This document shows positions 26,185 through 33,343 of a DNA stretch of 64,000 nucleotides, piece by piece. Where the stretch lies: NCBI RefSeq assembly GCF_035917335.1, contig NZ_CP109067.1:1552501-1616500 (forward strand), written 5' to 3'. The position numbers were made by a program, and so were the translations under genes. Source of the stretch: Micromonospora sp. NBC_01813. Its GTDB lineage: Bacteria > Actinomycetota > Actinomycetes > Mycobacteriales > Micromonosporaceae. Position 1 is the stretch's first letter, and each line of letters opens with the position of its first letter. The notes beneath the pieces are model-generated. The model saw nothing but the letters and a program-made list of their open reading frames with translations, ran no database searches and was not told where the DNA came from.

Positions 26185-27162
26185 GTGGACGACACCGGCA
26201 GCACGGTCCCACGCAGGCAACTCGGTCGATACCTGAGAGAGTTTCGCGAAGACGCCCATGTCACGGTCGCCGCAGCGGCCAAGGCACTCGAATGGTCGCC
26301 GCCCCGCATCTGGCGATACGAGGGCGGCCAGGTGCCGATCCACCCCAATGACGCCGAGGCGATGTGCCGGCTCTACGGCGCGGCCCCGGAAACGATCAAG
26401 ACAATGCGGGACCTGGCCCGCGAAACCAAGTCACGCGGCTGGTACCACGCCTATGACCACTCCATCACAGAATGGTTCAAGCTGTACGTCGGCCTTGAAG
26501 CCGCCGCCTCGACGATCCGCAAATTCGAGCCGGATATCATCCCCGGCCTGCTCCAGTCCCTGGAGTACATGACCGGGATTATCACCACCGGCAACCCGGA
26601 TCTCAGCCCGGACCAGCAGCAAGCCAGAATCGAAGTCCGGTCCAAGCGGCAGAAACTGCTCGCCCGCGTCGTCCCGCAGGCCCCCGACCTCGACGTGGTG
26701 ATCGGCGAAGCGGCCCTGCGCCGCCCACTCAAAGACCGCGCCGCGATGGCCCGCCAACTGCGACACCTCGCTGCCGTCGCTACCCAACGCCACAACGTCA
26801 CCGTCCGGCTCCTCCCCTTCGCCGCCGGTCTCCCCAGCAAACCCGAGGTCGGGTCCTTCTCCATCCTGACCTTCCCCAAGGTCAGCGTCCGCCCACCCGA
26901 GCCGACCACCGTCTACTCCGACGGCCCGTGCGGTGCCGTCTACCTCGACAAACCCACCGAGATCGAGGTGTACGACGGCATCTGGTCGTCGCTCAGGCAG
27001 CTCTGCCTGACGCCGCTAGAATCGACCGAGTTCATCACCCGGATCGCCAAGGAGTACGACGTTGACTTCCTCCCCGCCCTAAAGGACGGGGATTCCCTTG
27101 GTCACCCTCGGGTTTCCTGTTTCACCGACGACCGCCCCGTCCGAGAGGAGGACTCCCGGTGA
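26185..27162 (+). CDS. XRE-family regulator with DUF5753 domain, 3' end replaced by an IS end
   Basis: The 325-residue product starts at GTG 26185 after GAGAGGA. It has an N-terminal Cro/CI HTH (RRQLGRYLREFRED, then WSPPRIWRYEGG). A DUF5753 (Scr1-associated) domain follows with GWYHAYDHSITEWFKLYVGLE and IPGLLQ. Proteins of this type usually end shortly after the FITRIAKEYD helix. Here the frame enters the transposon end at about 27062 and gains about 33 foreign residues. It pairs with the DUF397 gene at 28445, from which it is now separated by the element. Such pairs regulate development or antibiotic production in Streptomyces; the effect of the altered tail is unknown. Confidence 0.87.
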   Translation: MDDTGSTVPRRQLGRYLREFREDAHVTVAAAAKALEWSPPRIWRYEGGQVPIHPNDAEAMCRLYGAAPETIKTMRDLARETKSRGWYHAYDHSITEWFKLYVGLEAAASTIRKFEPDIIPGLLQSLEYMTGIITTGNPDLSPDQQQARIEVRSKRQKLLARVVPQAPDLDVVIGEAALRRPLKDRAAMARQLRHLAAVATQRHNVTVRLLPFAAGLPSKPEVGSFSILTFPKVSVRPPEPTTVYSDGPCGAVYLDKPTEIEVYDGIWSSLRQLCLTPLESTEFITRIAKEYDVDFLPALKDGDSLGHPRVSCFTDDRPVREEDSR

Positions 27163-27230
27163 GGTCTTACACCGCCTCCACAGGCAATCACGGAGAGCCC
27201 CTCCGCGAGAATGTTGCGGGCCGCGTTGAC
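27062..27230 (-). ncRNA. Predicted omega RNA (reRNA) overlapping the tnpB 3' end
   Basis: In characterised TnpB systems the guide scaffold overlaps the 3' end of tnpB and ends at the right-end hairpin. Here that would be the minus-strand span up to the hairpin at 27067-27096 (stem CCCCG/CGGGG with inner CCT/AGG). The guide would start past 27062 and so would currently match the 3' end of the interrupted XRE gene. The 5' limit given is a guess. Confidence 0.4.
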
Positions 27231-28289
27231 GTCCCGGTCGTGGGCCTGCCCGCAGCGGCAGGTCCACGACCGGACGGACAACGGCATCTGTTCAGCCCGT
27301 GCGCCACAGGCCGAGCACAGCCGGGTCGACGGGAACCAGCGGTCCACGACCACCAGGTCCCGGCCGTACCAGTCGGCCTTGTACCCCAGCATGGTGCGGA
27401 ACTGCCGCCAACCGGCATCCGAGATGGCGCGGGCCAGACTGTGATTGGCCACCATGTTGCGGACGGTCAGGTCCTCGATCACGATCGTTTGGTTTTCACG
27501 AACGAGCCGAGTGGTCAGCTTGTGCAGGTGGTCACGGCGGCGGTCGGCGATCCGGGCATGAACCCGGGCCACCGCCAGCCGTGCCTTGGCCCGGTTCCCC
27601 GAACCTCGGGCCTTACGCGCCAGGTGCCGCTGAGCCCGCGCCAGGGCGGCCCGGTCACGGCGTTCGTGCCGAGGGTTGGGGATCTTCTCCCCGGTCGACA
27701 GGGTGAACAGGCTGTCGAGCCCGGCGTCGACCCCCACCATGCCCGAGGAGGCCGGGAGTTGCTCGACCCGGTCGTCGCAGAGCAGGGACACGAACCAGCG
27801 GCCCGCCGCGTCCTGCGACACCGTCACCGTCGACGGCGCCACACCCTCCGGGAGCGGACGCGACCAGACGATGTCCAACGGCTGCGACATCTTCGCCAGG
27901 GTCAGCCGGCCGTCGCGCCAACGGAACCCGCTGGCCGTGTACTCCGCCGACCGCCGCGACCGCTTCCTCGACTTGAACGTCGGATACCCGGCGCGTTTCG
28001 CCCAGAAGTTGGTGAACGCGACCTGCAGATGCCGCAGCGCCTGCTGCAACGGCACCGACGACACCTCGTTGAGGAACGCCAACTCGTCGGTCTTCTTCCA
28101 CCCGGTCAGCATCGCCGACGTGGCGTTGTAGTTGACCCGCTCCTGGCGTTGGGTCCACGCCTCGCTGCGCGCCGCAAGCGCCATGTTGTAGACCAGCCGG
28201 ACACAACCGAACGTCCGGGCAAGCTCAGCCGCCTGCCCAGGGGTCGGGTAGAAACGGTACCGGAACGCCCGCTTCACGGTCCTGGACAC
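27102..28289 (-). CDS. tnpB: RNA-guided endonuclease TnpB (IS605 OrfB)
   Basis: The 395-residue product starts at GTG 28289 with VSRTVKRAFRYRFYPTPGQ, the standard TnpB opening. Its RuvC-like triad appears complete: Asp188 in VGVDAGL, Glu272 in IVIEDL and the Asp of HDRDVNAA near 353. A zinc ribbon (CSACG, then CRCG) sits between the last two. TnpB is the ancestor of Cas12 and cuts DNA guided by an RNA made from the element's right end. The lack of frameshifts suggests recent arrival or selection. The ATG at 28400 would add 37 residues without homology and is rejected. Confidence 0.93.
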   Translation of the reverse strand: MSRTVKRAFRYRFYPTPGQAAELARTFGCVRLVYNMALAARSEAWTQRQERVNYNATSAMLTGWKKTDELAFLNEVSSVPLQQALRHLQVAFTNFWAKRAGYPTFKSRKRSRRSAEYTASGFRWRDGRLTLAKMSQPLDIVWSRPLPEGVAPSTVTVSQDAAGRWFVSLLCDDRVEQLPASSGMVGVDAGLDSLFTLSTGEKIPNPRHERRDRAALARAQRHLARKARGSGNRAKARLAVARVHARIADRRRDHLHKLTTRLVRENQTIVIEDLTVRNMVANHSLARAISDAGWRQFRTMLGYKADWYGRDLVVVDRWFPSTRLCSACGARAEQMPLSVRSWTCRCGQAHDRDVNAARNILAEGLSVIACGGGVRPHRESSSRTGRSSVKQETRG

Positions 28290-28400
28290 AGTCCACACTC
28301 TAACAATCCAACCGGTGAGCCCCGGGGTGGCGTGTGGATGGACGCCGATCCGCCCCGGCGGCGGATCGGCTATCCCTGCCCTGCTCCGCAGGGGTTCCAT

Positions 28401-28430
28401 TTCCTCCCCGGCCTGAAGGCCAGAGTATCC
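28401..28430. repeat. Second, diverged IS605-type right-end hairpin
   Basis: These 30 bases match the true right end (27067-27096) at 22 of 30 positions in the same orientation, sharing TTCCTCCCCG, CCT-AAGG and the closing TCC. They lie on the other side of tnpB, directly before the DUF397 gene. A separate perfect 11-bp hairpin at 28345-28371 lies between it and tnpB. It could be the left subterminal structure or the scar of an older insertion. Confidence 0.5.
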
Positions 28431-28444
28431 ATGGAAGGACTCCG

Positions 28445-28627
28445 ATGAAAGCTAACGGCGTCTGGCGTAAGTCGACCCGGTCCGGTGCCGACGGCGACTG
28501 TGTCGAGGTGGCAGGCCACCCGTACCGCGTCGCCGTACGCGACAGCAAGGACCAGACCGGCCCGGTCCTCACCTTCGACACCGCCGCCTGGCAGCACTTC
28601 GTCGACACGGTGAAGACCCGCCCCTGA
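28445..28627 (+). CDS. DUF397 domain protein, partner of the XRE/DUF5753 regulator
   Basis: The 60-residue protein reads WRKSTRSGADGDCVEVAG and then VAVRDSKDQTGPVLTF with a final WQHFVDTVK. This is an unmistakable DUF397 domain covering the whole protein. A GGAAGGA ribosome site precedes ATG 28445. DUF397 proteins are normally encoded directly downstream of an XRE/DUF5753 gene and are thought to bind it. Here the insertion element lies between them, so the gene may have lost its original promoter and depend on readthrough or element-derived transcription. Confidence 0.9.
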   Translation: MKANGVWRKSTRSGADGDCVEVAGHPYRVAVRDSKDQTGPVLTFDTAAWQHFVDTVKTRP

Positions 28628-28655
28628 TCTGCCCCGGACCACTACCCCATTCCAC

Positions 28656-28699
28656 GCGCCACGGGAATCCTCGCCAAACCGGGATTCCCGTGGCGCTTT
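28656..28699. terminator. 15-bp stem hairpin with T-run
   Basis: Bases 28656-28670 and 28682-28696 are exact reverse complements (left arm GCGCCACGGGAATCC), with an 11-base loop and TTT following. It is a strong rho-independent terminator for the DUF397 gene and isolates the peptidase gene downstream. Confidence 0.9.
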
Positions 28700-28855
28700 C
28701 GTGTCCCGGACGTTACGTCGGCAGGTCACCATACTCGTCGCCAGATACGGCTACCACAGGGGACAGACAACAGAAAGTGATGGCTCTTGACCACTGAGTG
28801 ATCGACGGGTGATGATCTGCCGAAGTTGATCGTCAACTGTCGATAGGGATGACCG

Positions 28856-29599
28856 ATGAGGACTGCTCTCCACCGGGCTGGCCGGATGCTCGTCGCCTGC
28901 GCCCTCACCGCCGCCACCGCCCTCGCCGGCGTCGTCGTAACAGGCAGTGCCGCCCACGCGGATGGCTGCTACACGTGGGGGCGCACCCTTTCTCAGGGAA
29001 TGTCCGGCAACGACGTCAAGCAGCTGCAGATCCGCGTCTCGGGCTACCCGGGCTACGGCGCGGTACTCGCCCTCGACGGGGTGTACGGTTCCGCCACCCA
29101 ATCCGCCGTGGTCCGCTTCCAGCAGGCGTACGGCCTGACCGCCGACGGCGTCGCCGGCGCGCAGACCTTTAACAAGATCTACGCGCTCCAGGACAACGAC
29201 TGCACCCCGGTCAATTTCAGCTACGCAGAACTGAACAAGTGCAACAGCAACTGGTCCGGCGGCGCGGTCTCCGCGAGCACCGCCAAGTTCAACGCACTCG
29301 TGTCGATGTGGAAGCTCCAGGCCATGCGGCGTGCGCTCGGCAACGTACCGATCCAGATCAGCAGCGGCTTCCGCAGCTATGCCTGCAACAGCGCGGTCGG
29401 CGGCGCCTCCAACAGCCGGCACCTGTACGGCGACGGTGTCGACCTGGTCGGCTCGCCCTCGTTCTGCCGACTCGCCCAACAGGCCCGCTACCACGGCTTC
29501 AGCAACATCCTCGGCCCCGGCTACCAGGGCCACAGCGACCACACCCACGTGGGCGCCACTGCGAGCCGGTCCTGGTCCGCGTCAAGCTGCGGCATCTGA
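28856..29599 (+). CDS. Secreted M15 peptidase with peptidoglycan-binding domain
   Basis: The 247-residue protein has a Sec signal peptide (cut near SAAHA-DG, residue 36) and a PG_binding_1 domain at about 40-110 (MSGNDVKQLQIRVSGYPGYG, then LTADGVAGAQTF). A peptidase M15_3 domain follows with zinc ligands His189 and Asp196 (HLYGDGVD) and the C-terminal HTHVG near 229-231. It resembles the zinc D-Ala-D-Ala carboxypeptidase of Streptomyces and should trim stem peptides in the cell wall. Cysteines at both ends suggest disulfides. AGGGATGACCG precedes the ATG. Confidence 0.92.
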   Translation: MRTALHRAGRMLVACALTAATALAGVVVTGSAAHADGCYTWGRTLSQGMSGNDVKQLQIRVSGYPGYGAVLALDGVYGSATQSAVVRFQQAYGLTADGVAGAQTFNKIYALQDNDCTPVNFSYAELNKCNSNWSGGAVSASTAKFNALVSMWKLQAMRRALGNVPIQISSGFRSYACNSAVGGASNSRHLYGDGVDLVGSPSFCRLAQQARYHGFSNILGPGYQGHSDHTHVGATASRSWSASSCGI

Positions 29600-29602
29600 G
29601 CA

Positions 29603-30826
29603 TCATGACCGGTAGTCGGCCGGCTTCTTCGAGTGTGGCCGACTGCTCCGTACGGCAGCGGTGAGTTCGGCCTCGATCAGGTCGGCGGCCCGGTCGGCGC
29701 CGCCCGCCGACCGGGCCTGCTGCTTCAGGTCGGCGCTGCGGGCCGCCACGGCGGGGTCCGCGGTGAGGGCGAGTAGCGTCCCGCGTAGCTCGGCGGCGGT
29801 GACGGTGGCCAAGTCGACGACCCGGGCGACACCCAGGCCGGCCAACTGCTCGGCGTTGGCGAACTGGTCGGCCGCCTGCGGTACGGCGATCATCGGGGTC
29901 CCGCAGTAGAGGCCCTCGCTGCTGCCGCCCATGCCGGCGTGGGTGACGAAGGCGTCCGCCTGCTCCAGTACGGCGAGTTGCGGCACCCACGGGTGGACCT
30001 CGACGCTGTCCGGGACGGGACCCAGCTCGGCGGGGTCGACGTGGCTGCCGATCTGCAGCACGGTGTGCCAGCCGGGCAGGTCACCGAAGGCGGCGACGCA
30101 CCGGCGGTAGAACTCGGCCTGCCGGGTGAAGGCGGAGCCGAGAGAGACCAGCAGTACGTTGTCGACGCCGTCCGGGCGGACCCAGGTCCCCTGGTCGCCG
30201 AGGACCGGGCCGACGAAGCTGTAGACGGACCGGTCCACCCGGTCGGCATGCGGCTGCAGCGCCTCCGGCGGCAGGACGAGGCTGCGCGTCGGCCGACCCT
30301 GGAAGGCCATGCTGTCGGTGACCGACGAACCCTCCGAGGTCAGCCACTGCTCGAACCGCCGGTAGTAGTCGGCGCCGCGTGGATCAGCCCGCATCGCCTC
30401 GACGACAGGCGCCATCTCCTGCTCGTAGCCGTCCCAGGCCACGAACGTCGACGACAGTTGGATGGCCGGAATCCCCCACTGCTCGCCGAGCAGCCGGGCC
30501 GGTGCGCCGGCGATGTCGTAGAGGAACAGGTCCGGCCGGTCGTCGGCGTAGGCGGCCCGCAGCTGCGGCGCCATGGCGATGGCGTCGTCGAGGAAGAGCG
30601 TGAGCTGCTCGATCGGGTCGTCGGTCCCGGAGCCACCGTCGCTGGGCAGCGACGTTTCGTACGGTTTCAGTTCGGCACCGGTGCGCTCGATGACCTCGGC
30701 GAAGGCGGGGTCGTTGGCGTAGGTGACCCGGTGACCGCGCCGCACGAGGGTGCGGATGATCTCCAGGCTCGGGTTGACGTGGCCGTGGAACGGGATGCTG
30801 ACCATGGCGATGTGCGGCTGCGGCAC
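29603..30826 (-). CDS. Macrolide-type (MGT family) UDP-glycosyltransferase
   Basis: The 407-residue protein is a GT1 enzyme: HIAMVSIPFHGHVNPSLE at the N-terminus, and a C-terminal donor-binding region with VEVHPWVPQLAVLEQADAFV, THAGMGGSSEG and VPQAADQFANAEQL. It fits the family of OleD/Mgt enzymes that glucosylate and inactivate macrolides. I start at GTG 30826, which has GGAGG at the right distance; upstream sequence holds the operator. It is divergent from a TetR gene with two identical operators between them, so a ligand-induced resistance module is likely. The actual acceptor is unproven. Confidence 0.88.
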   Translation of the reverse strand: MPQPHIAMVSIPFHGHVNPSLEIIRTLVRRGHRVTYANDPAFAEVIERTGAELKPYETSLPSDGGSGTDDPIEQLTLFLDDAIAMAPQLRAAYADDRPDLFLYDIAGAPARLLGEQWGIPAIQLSSTFVAWDGYEQEMAPVVEAMRADPRGADYYRRFEQWLTSEGSSVTDSMAFQGRPTRSLVLPPEALQPHADRVDRSVYSFVGPVLGDQGTWVRPDGVDNVLLVSLGSAFTRQAEFYRRCVAAFGDLPGWHTVLQIGSHVDPAELGPVPDSVEVHPWVPQLAVLEQADAFVTHAGMGGSSEGLYCGTPMIAVPQAADQFANAEQLAGLGVARVVDLATVTAAELRGTLLALTADPAVAARSADLKQQARSAGGADRAADLIEAELTAAVRSSRPHSKKPADYRS

Positions 30827-30848
30827 CGGGACCTCCGAAAGCTTGAGA

Positions 30849-30918
30849 CGAGACGTTTCGTCTCGCCAACAGCGAAGCACGCCACCGACGGCGCGTCAAG
30901 ACGAGACGTACCGTCTCG
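30849..30918. promoter_or_regulatory. Two identical TetR operators between mgt-like gene and tetR
   Basis: CGAGACGTTTCGTCTCG at 30849-30865 and CGAGACGTACCGTCTCG at 30902-30918 share exact 7-bp arms with three-base spacers, 53 bp apart. The first lies beside the glycosyltransferase start. The second abuts a TAGGCT -10 element at 30922-30927. Transcription from that element would begin at or just before the tetR GTG at 30935, giving a leaderless mRNA. Repression of both genes by the encoded TetR protein is the simplest reading. Confidence 0.8.
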
Positions 30919-30934
30919 CGGTAGGCTGTCGCGG

Positions 30935-31522
30935 GTGACCCCACAGCCCGCCCGGCGCAGCGAACAGTCCCGCCGCGCGATCCTCGCCGCCGCCCTGGCA
31001 CTACTCACCGAGCAGGGCTACGCCGCCGTCACCATCGAGGCCATCGCCGCCCGCGCCGGGGTCGGCAAGCAGACCATCTACCGCTGGTGGCGCGGCAAGG
31101 GCGCGGTCATCCTGGACGCGCTCACCGACAACCTGCCGGACGTCCTCGCCCTGCCCGACACCGGCGACCTGCGGGCCGACCTGCGCCAGGTGCTCCGGGC
31201 CACCGTCGCCGAGTTCGCCGATCCACAGCTGTCCGCCACCACCCGCGCCATCACCATCGAGACACTCACCGACGAGGAGCTGGCCGACCAGGCGCGCGAC
31301 CGGCTGCTCCGCCCCCAACTGGACATGGTCCGCGCCCGTCTGGCAGCCGCCCGCGACGCCGGACAGGTCCGCCCCGACGCTCCCCTGGACCAGGTCGTGG
31401 AGCTGCTGTTCGGCCCGCTCTACCACCGTTGGCTGCTGCGCAACGGCCCGCTGACCGACGACTACGCCGACGGCATCGTCGACCTGGTCGTCGCCGCCGT
31501 CACCCCCGCCGGCAACCGATGA
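30935..31522 (+). CDS. TetR/AcrR family regulator
   Basis: The 195-residue product has an N-terminal TetR HTH (ILAAALALLTEQGYAAVTIE, then AGVGKQTIYRWWRGKGAVI). A ligand domain of the TetR_C type follows, with a late LLFGPLYHRWLLRNGPL that is typical of a widespread subfamily. The start is GTG 30935 directly after the operator and -10 element. It most likely represses the divergent macrolide-type glycosyltransferase and itself, releasing DNA when a drug-like ligand binds. Confidence 0.92.
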   Translation: MTPQPARRSEQSRRAILAAALALLTEQGYAAVTIEAIAARAGVGKQTIYRWWRGKGAVILDALTDNLPDVLALPDTGDLRADLRQVLRATVAEFADPQLSATTRAITIETLTDEELADQARDRLLRPQLDMVRARLAAARDAGQVRPDAPLDQVVELLFGPLYHRWLLRNGPLTDDYADGIVDLVVAAVTPAGNR

Positions 31523-31532
31523 GGGGTACGCA

Positions 31533-31720
31533 ATGATCTCGCCATACGACACCGGGTTGCTCGATGTCGGGGACGGCCACCAGGTCTACTGGGAGGCCTG
31601 CGGCAACCCCGACGGCGTACTCCGCCGGGGAGATCCTGCGCAACGTGCCGAAGCTGGCCGGCATCCCCGCGGTGCTGGTCCACGGGCGTACCGACGTCAG
31701 CGGGCCGGCGAGCAGCAGTG
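31533..31720 (+). pseudogene. Internally deleted proline iminopeptidase remnant
   Basis: The first frame starts ISPYDTGLLDVGDGHQVYWEACGNPDG, the exact opening of alpha/beta-hydrolase proline iminopeptidases. It then breaks near 31612. A second frame continues with EILRNVPKLAGIPAVLVHGRTDVSG, which is the C-terminal LAGIPxVxVHGRxDV segment of the same family. Some 200 residues including the catalytic GGSWG region are missing. The remnant is no longer an enzyme. It follows the tetR gene by 10 bases and ends in the start of the next gene. Confidence 0.8.
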
Positions 31721-32311
31721 ACGATGACACTCACGTACTGTCCAGACCCAACCGCGGCGGACTGGCTCCTCCGGTCCCGCACACCGGCCACCCAGTTGAC
31801 GACCTTCGGCCCGGCGCGCTTCGAGGCGTTCGGCAGGCTCCGTTTCATCCCTGATCCCGTCGCGCCCGGTCAGGACGAGGCAGACGCCGACATTCCCGCC
31901 GGGCATCCGTCGGACATCACCCAGGCACGCCGAGCGCTGCGCCTGCTCGCGGGTTTCACCTCCACCCCGCAGGACTGCTACTTCTGCGTGTGGGAGGGCT
32001 ACTCGGATATCCCGCTGACATCGAACGTGCGGCACAGCCCACTCGTCGAGATCCCACACCGCCGGTACGCGCTGCTACGCGGCGCTCTGCACGACATCGA
32101 CGCATGGGAAGCCGACCTCGGTCGTGGTCAGCCGATCGCTCCGCCGGCCTTCGTCTGGCCGGCCGACCGCCGCTGGTGTTTCGCCAGCGACGTCGACCCG
32201 CACTGGGCCGGGATCGGCGCCGAACAGGCCGCCATCGACACGCTTGTCGGTGATGCACAGCTGGATGTCGTCCCAGCCAACCCGGCAGAAGAACAACCTC
32301 GGTACCGCTGA
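31718..32311 (+). CDS. Hypothetical protein with conserved-looking FCVWEGYSD motif
   Basis: The 197-residue protein is not one I can assign. Visible blocks are YCPDPTAADWLLRS, RRALRLLAGFTSTPQDCYFCVWEGYSD near residue 80, VEIPHRRYALLRGAL near 120 and WPADRRWCFASDVDPHWAGI near 150. These blocks look like a compact globular fold. No signal or membrane segment is seen. The GTG at 31718 lies inside the iminopeptidase remnant; ATG 31724 is equally possible. A short gene-free stretch of about 100 bases separates it from the MerR gene. Confidence 0.7.
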   Translation: MTMTLTYCPDPTAADWLLRSRTPATQLTTFGPARFEAFGRLRFIPDPVAPGQDEADADIPAGHPSDITQARRALRLLAGFTSTPQDCYFCVWEGYSDIPLTSNVRHSPLVEIPHRRYALLRGALHDIDAWEADLGRGQPIAPPAFVWPADRRWCFASDVDPHWAGIGAEQAAIDTLVGDAQLDVVPANPAEEQPRYR

Positions 32312-32377
32312 ACGGCGGAGCCCGGTCTGGCCGAGACCTTCTCCGAGTACGCCGCCAACCGACCGGTGTCGTCCGGC

Positions 32378-32414
32378 TTGAGTCTCCACCGGCTGGAAGG
32401 TGCACGCTAGGGCC
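32378..32414 (+). promoter_or_regulatory. MerR-type promoter with 19-bp spacer
   Basis: TTGAGT at 32378-32383 is followed 19 bases later by CACGCT at 32403-32408, the over-long spacer characteristic of MerR-controlled promoters. Between them lies a partial dyad CTCCACCGGCTGGAAG. The predicted start falls at about the ATG at 32415, so the message would be leaderless. Autoregulation by the downstream MerR protein is likely. Confidence 0.55.
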
Positions 32415-33326
32415 ATGAACGACCGCACCGAGCTGATCACCATCGGTCAGCTCGCCCGGCGTACCGGCCTGTCGGTACGCACCATCCGGTTCTGGTCCGA
32501 CCAGGACGTGGTCACCCCGGCGGGCCGTAGCGCCGCCGGCTACCGGCTCTACGACGCGGCGGCGGTGGCCCGCCTGGACCTGGTGCACACCCTGCGGCAG
32601 CTCGGGCTGGACCTGGACACCGTACGGCGGGTGCTGCAGCGGCAGACCAGCGTCGCCGACGTGGCCAAGGTGCACGCGGAAGCGCTGGGCGCGGAGATCC
32701 GCGCGCTGCAGCTACGCCGGGCGGTGCTGCGGTCGATCGCCGAACGGGACAGTACGACAGAGGAGTTGAGACTCATGCACAAACTCGCCAACCTCACCGC
32801 CCAGCAGCGGCAGAAACTGATCGACGACTTCGTCGCCCAGTCGTTCGACGGGGTGGATCCGCAGGCCCCCGGCGCGCAGATTGCCACGATGATGCGGCAA
32901 CTGCCGGCCGAGTTGCCGGCCGACCCCACCCGCGAGCAGATCGACGCCTGGGTGGAGCTGGCCGAACTGGTCAGCGACGAGCAGTTCCAGCAGCGGGTAC
33001 GCGAGATGGCGGTTACCGGCGCGCAGCAGCCGTCGACACAGTCGCCGTTCGACCCTGCCCAGGTCGCCACGCAGGGCGGCGCGGCCCTGCAGGCCGGCGT
33101 CGCACCGGAATCCACCGAGGCCCGGCAGATCCTGGACCGGATCGTCGGCGCCGACCTGACCGGCCCGGACCGGCTGCGCCTCGCCGCCCAGACGGAGACG
33201 TTCACCGACCGCCGGGTGGAGCGCTACTGGCAGCTGCTGGGCATCCTCAACGGCTGGCCGGCCGCCCCGCCGCAGGTGCCGGCGATGGAATGGTTCATCG
33301 CCGCCCTGCGCGCCCATGCGGACTGA
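32415..33326 (+). CDS. MerR family regulator with large C-terminal domain
   Basis: The 303-residue protein has a MerR winged helix (ITIGQLARRTGLSVRTIRFW, then AAGYRLYDAAAVARLDLV) in the first 75 residues and a dimerisation helix. A C-terminal effector-type domain of about 190 residues follows, rich in helices (LTAQQRQKLIDDFVAQSFDG and MEWFIAALRAHAD). This length is like TipA/BmrR-type regulators, although the effector domain family is not recognised. It is preceded by a MerR-type promoter. It is convergent with the toxin operon and not obviously linked to it. Confidence 0.86.
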   Translation: MNDRTELITIGQLARRTGLSVRTIRFWSDQDVVTPAGRSAAGYRLYDAAAVARLDLVHTLRQLGLDLDTVRRVLQRQTSVADVAKVHAEALGAEIRALQLRRAVLRSIAERDSTTEELRLMHKLANLTAQQRQKLIDDFVAQSFDGVDPQAPGAQIATMMRQLPAELPADPTREQIDAWVELAELVSDEQFQQRVREMAVTGAQQPSTQSPFDPAQVATQGGAALQAGVAPESTEARQILDRIVGADLTGPDRLRLAAQTETFTDRRVERYWQLLGILNGWPAAPPQVPAMEWFIAALRAHAD

Positions 33327-33343
33327 CCCGGGGGGATCGGCCG

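Larger units (their letters stand above)
27062..28432 (-). mobile_element. IS605/IS1341-type element with tnpB only
   Basis: The element carries a single tnpB gene and no Y1 tnpA, so it would depend on a transposase in trans. Its right end, on the minus strand, is the classic subterminal hairpin at 27067-27096 followed by GGAAGTCAA, placing the boundary at about 27062. The opposite boundary is less sure. It may be just upstream of tnpB near 28309 (TTGTT on the minus strand), or at 28432 if a second hairpin at 28401-28430 belongs to it. It sits between an XRE/DUF5753 gene and its DUF397 partner. Confidence 0.75.

Noticed and set aside
28334-28444. N-terminal extension of the DUF397 protein
   Set aside because: The extension lies in the insertion-element end; ATG 28445 has a GGAAGGA site and the domain begins there.
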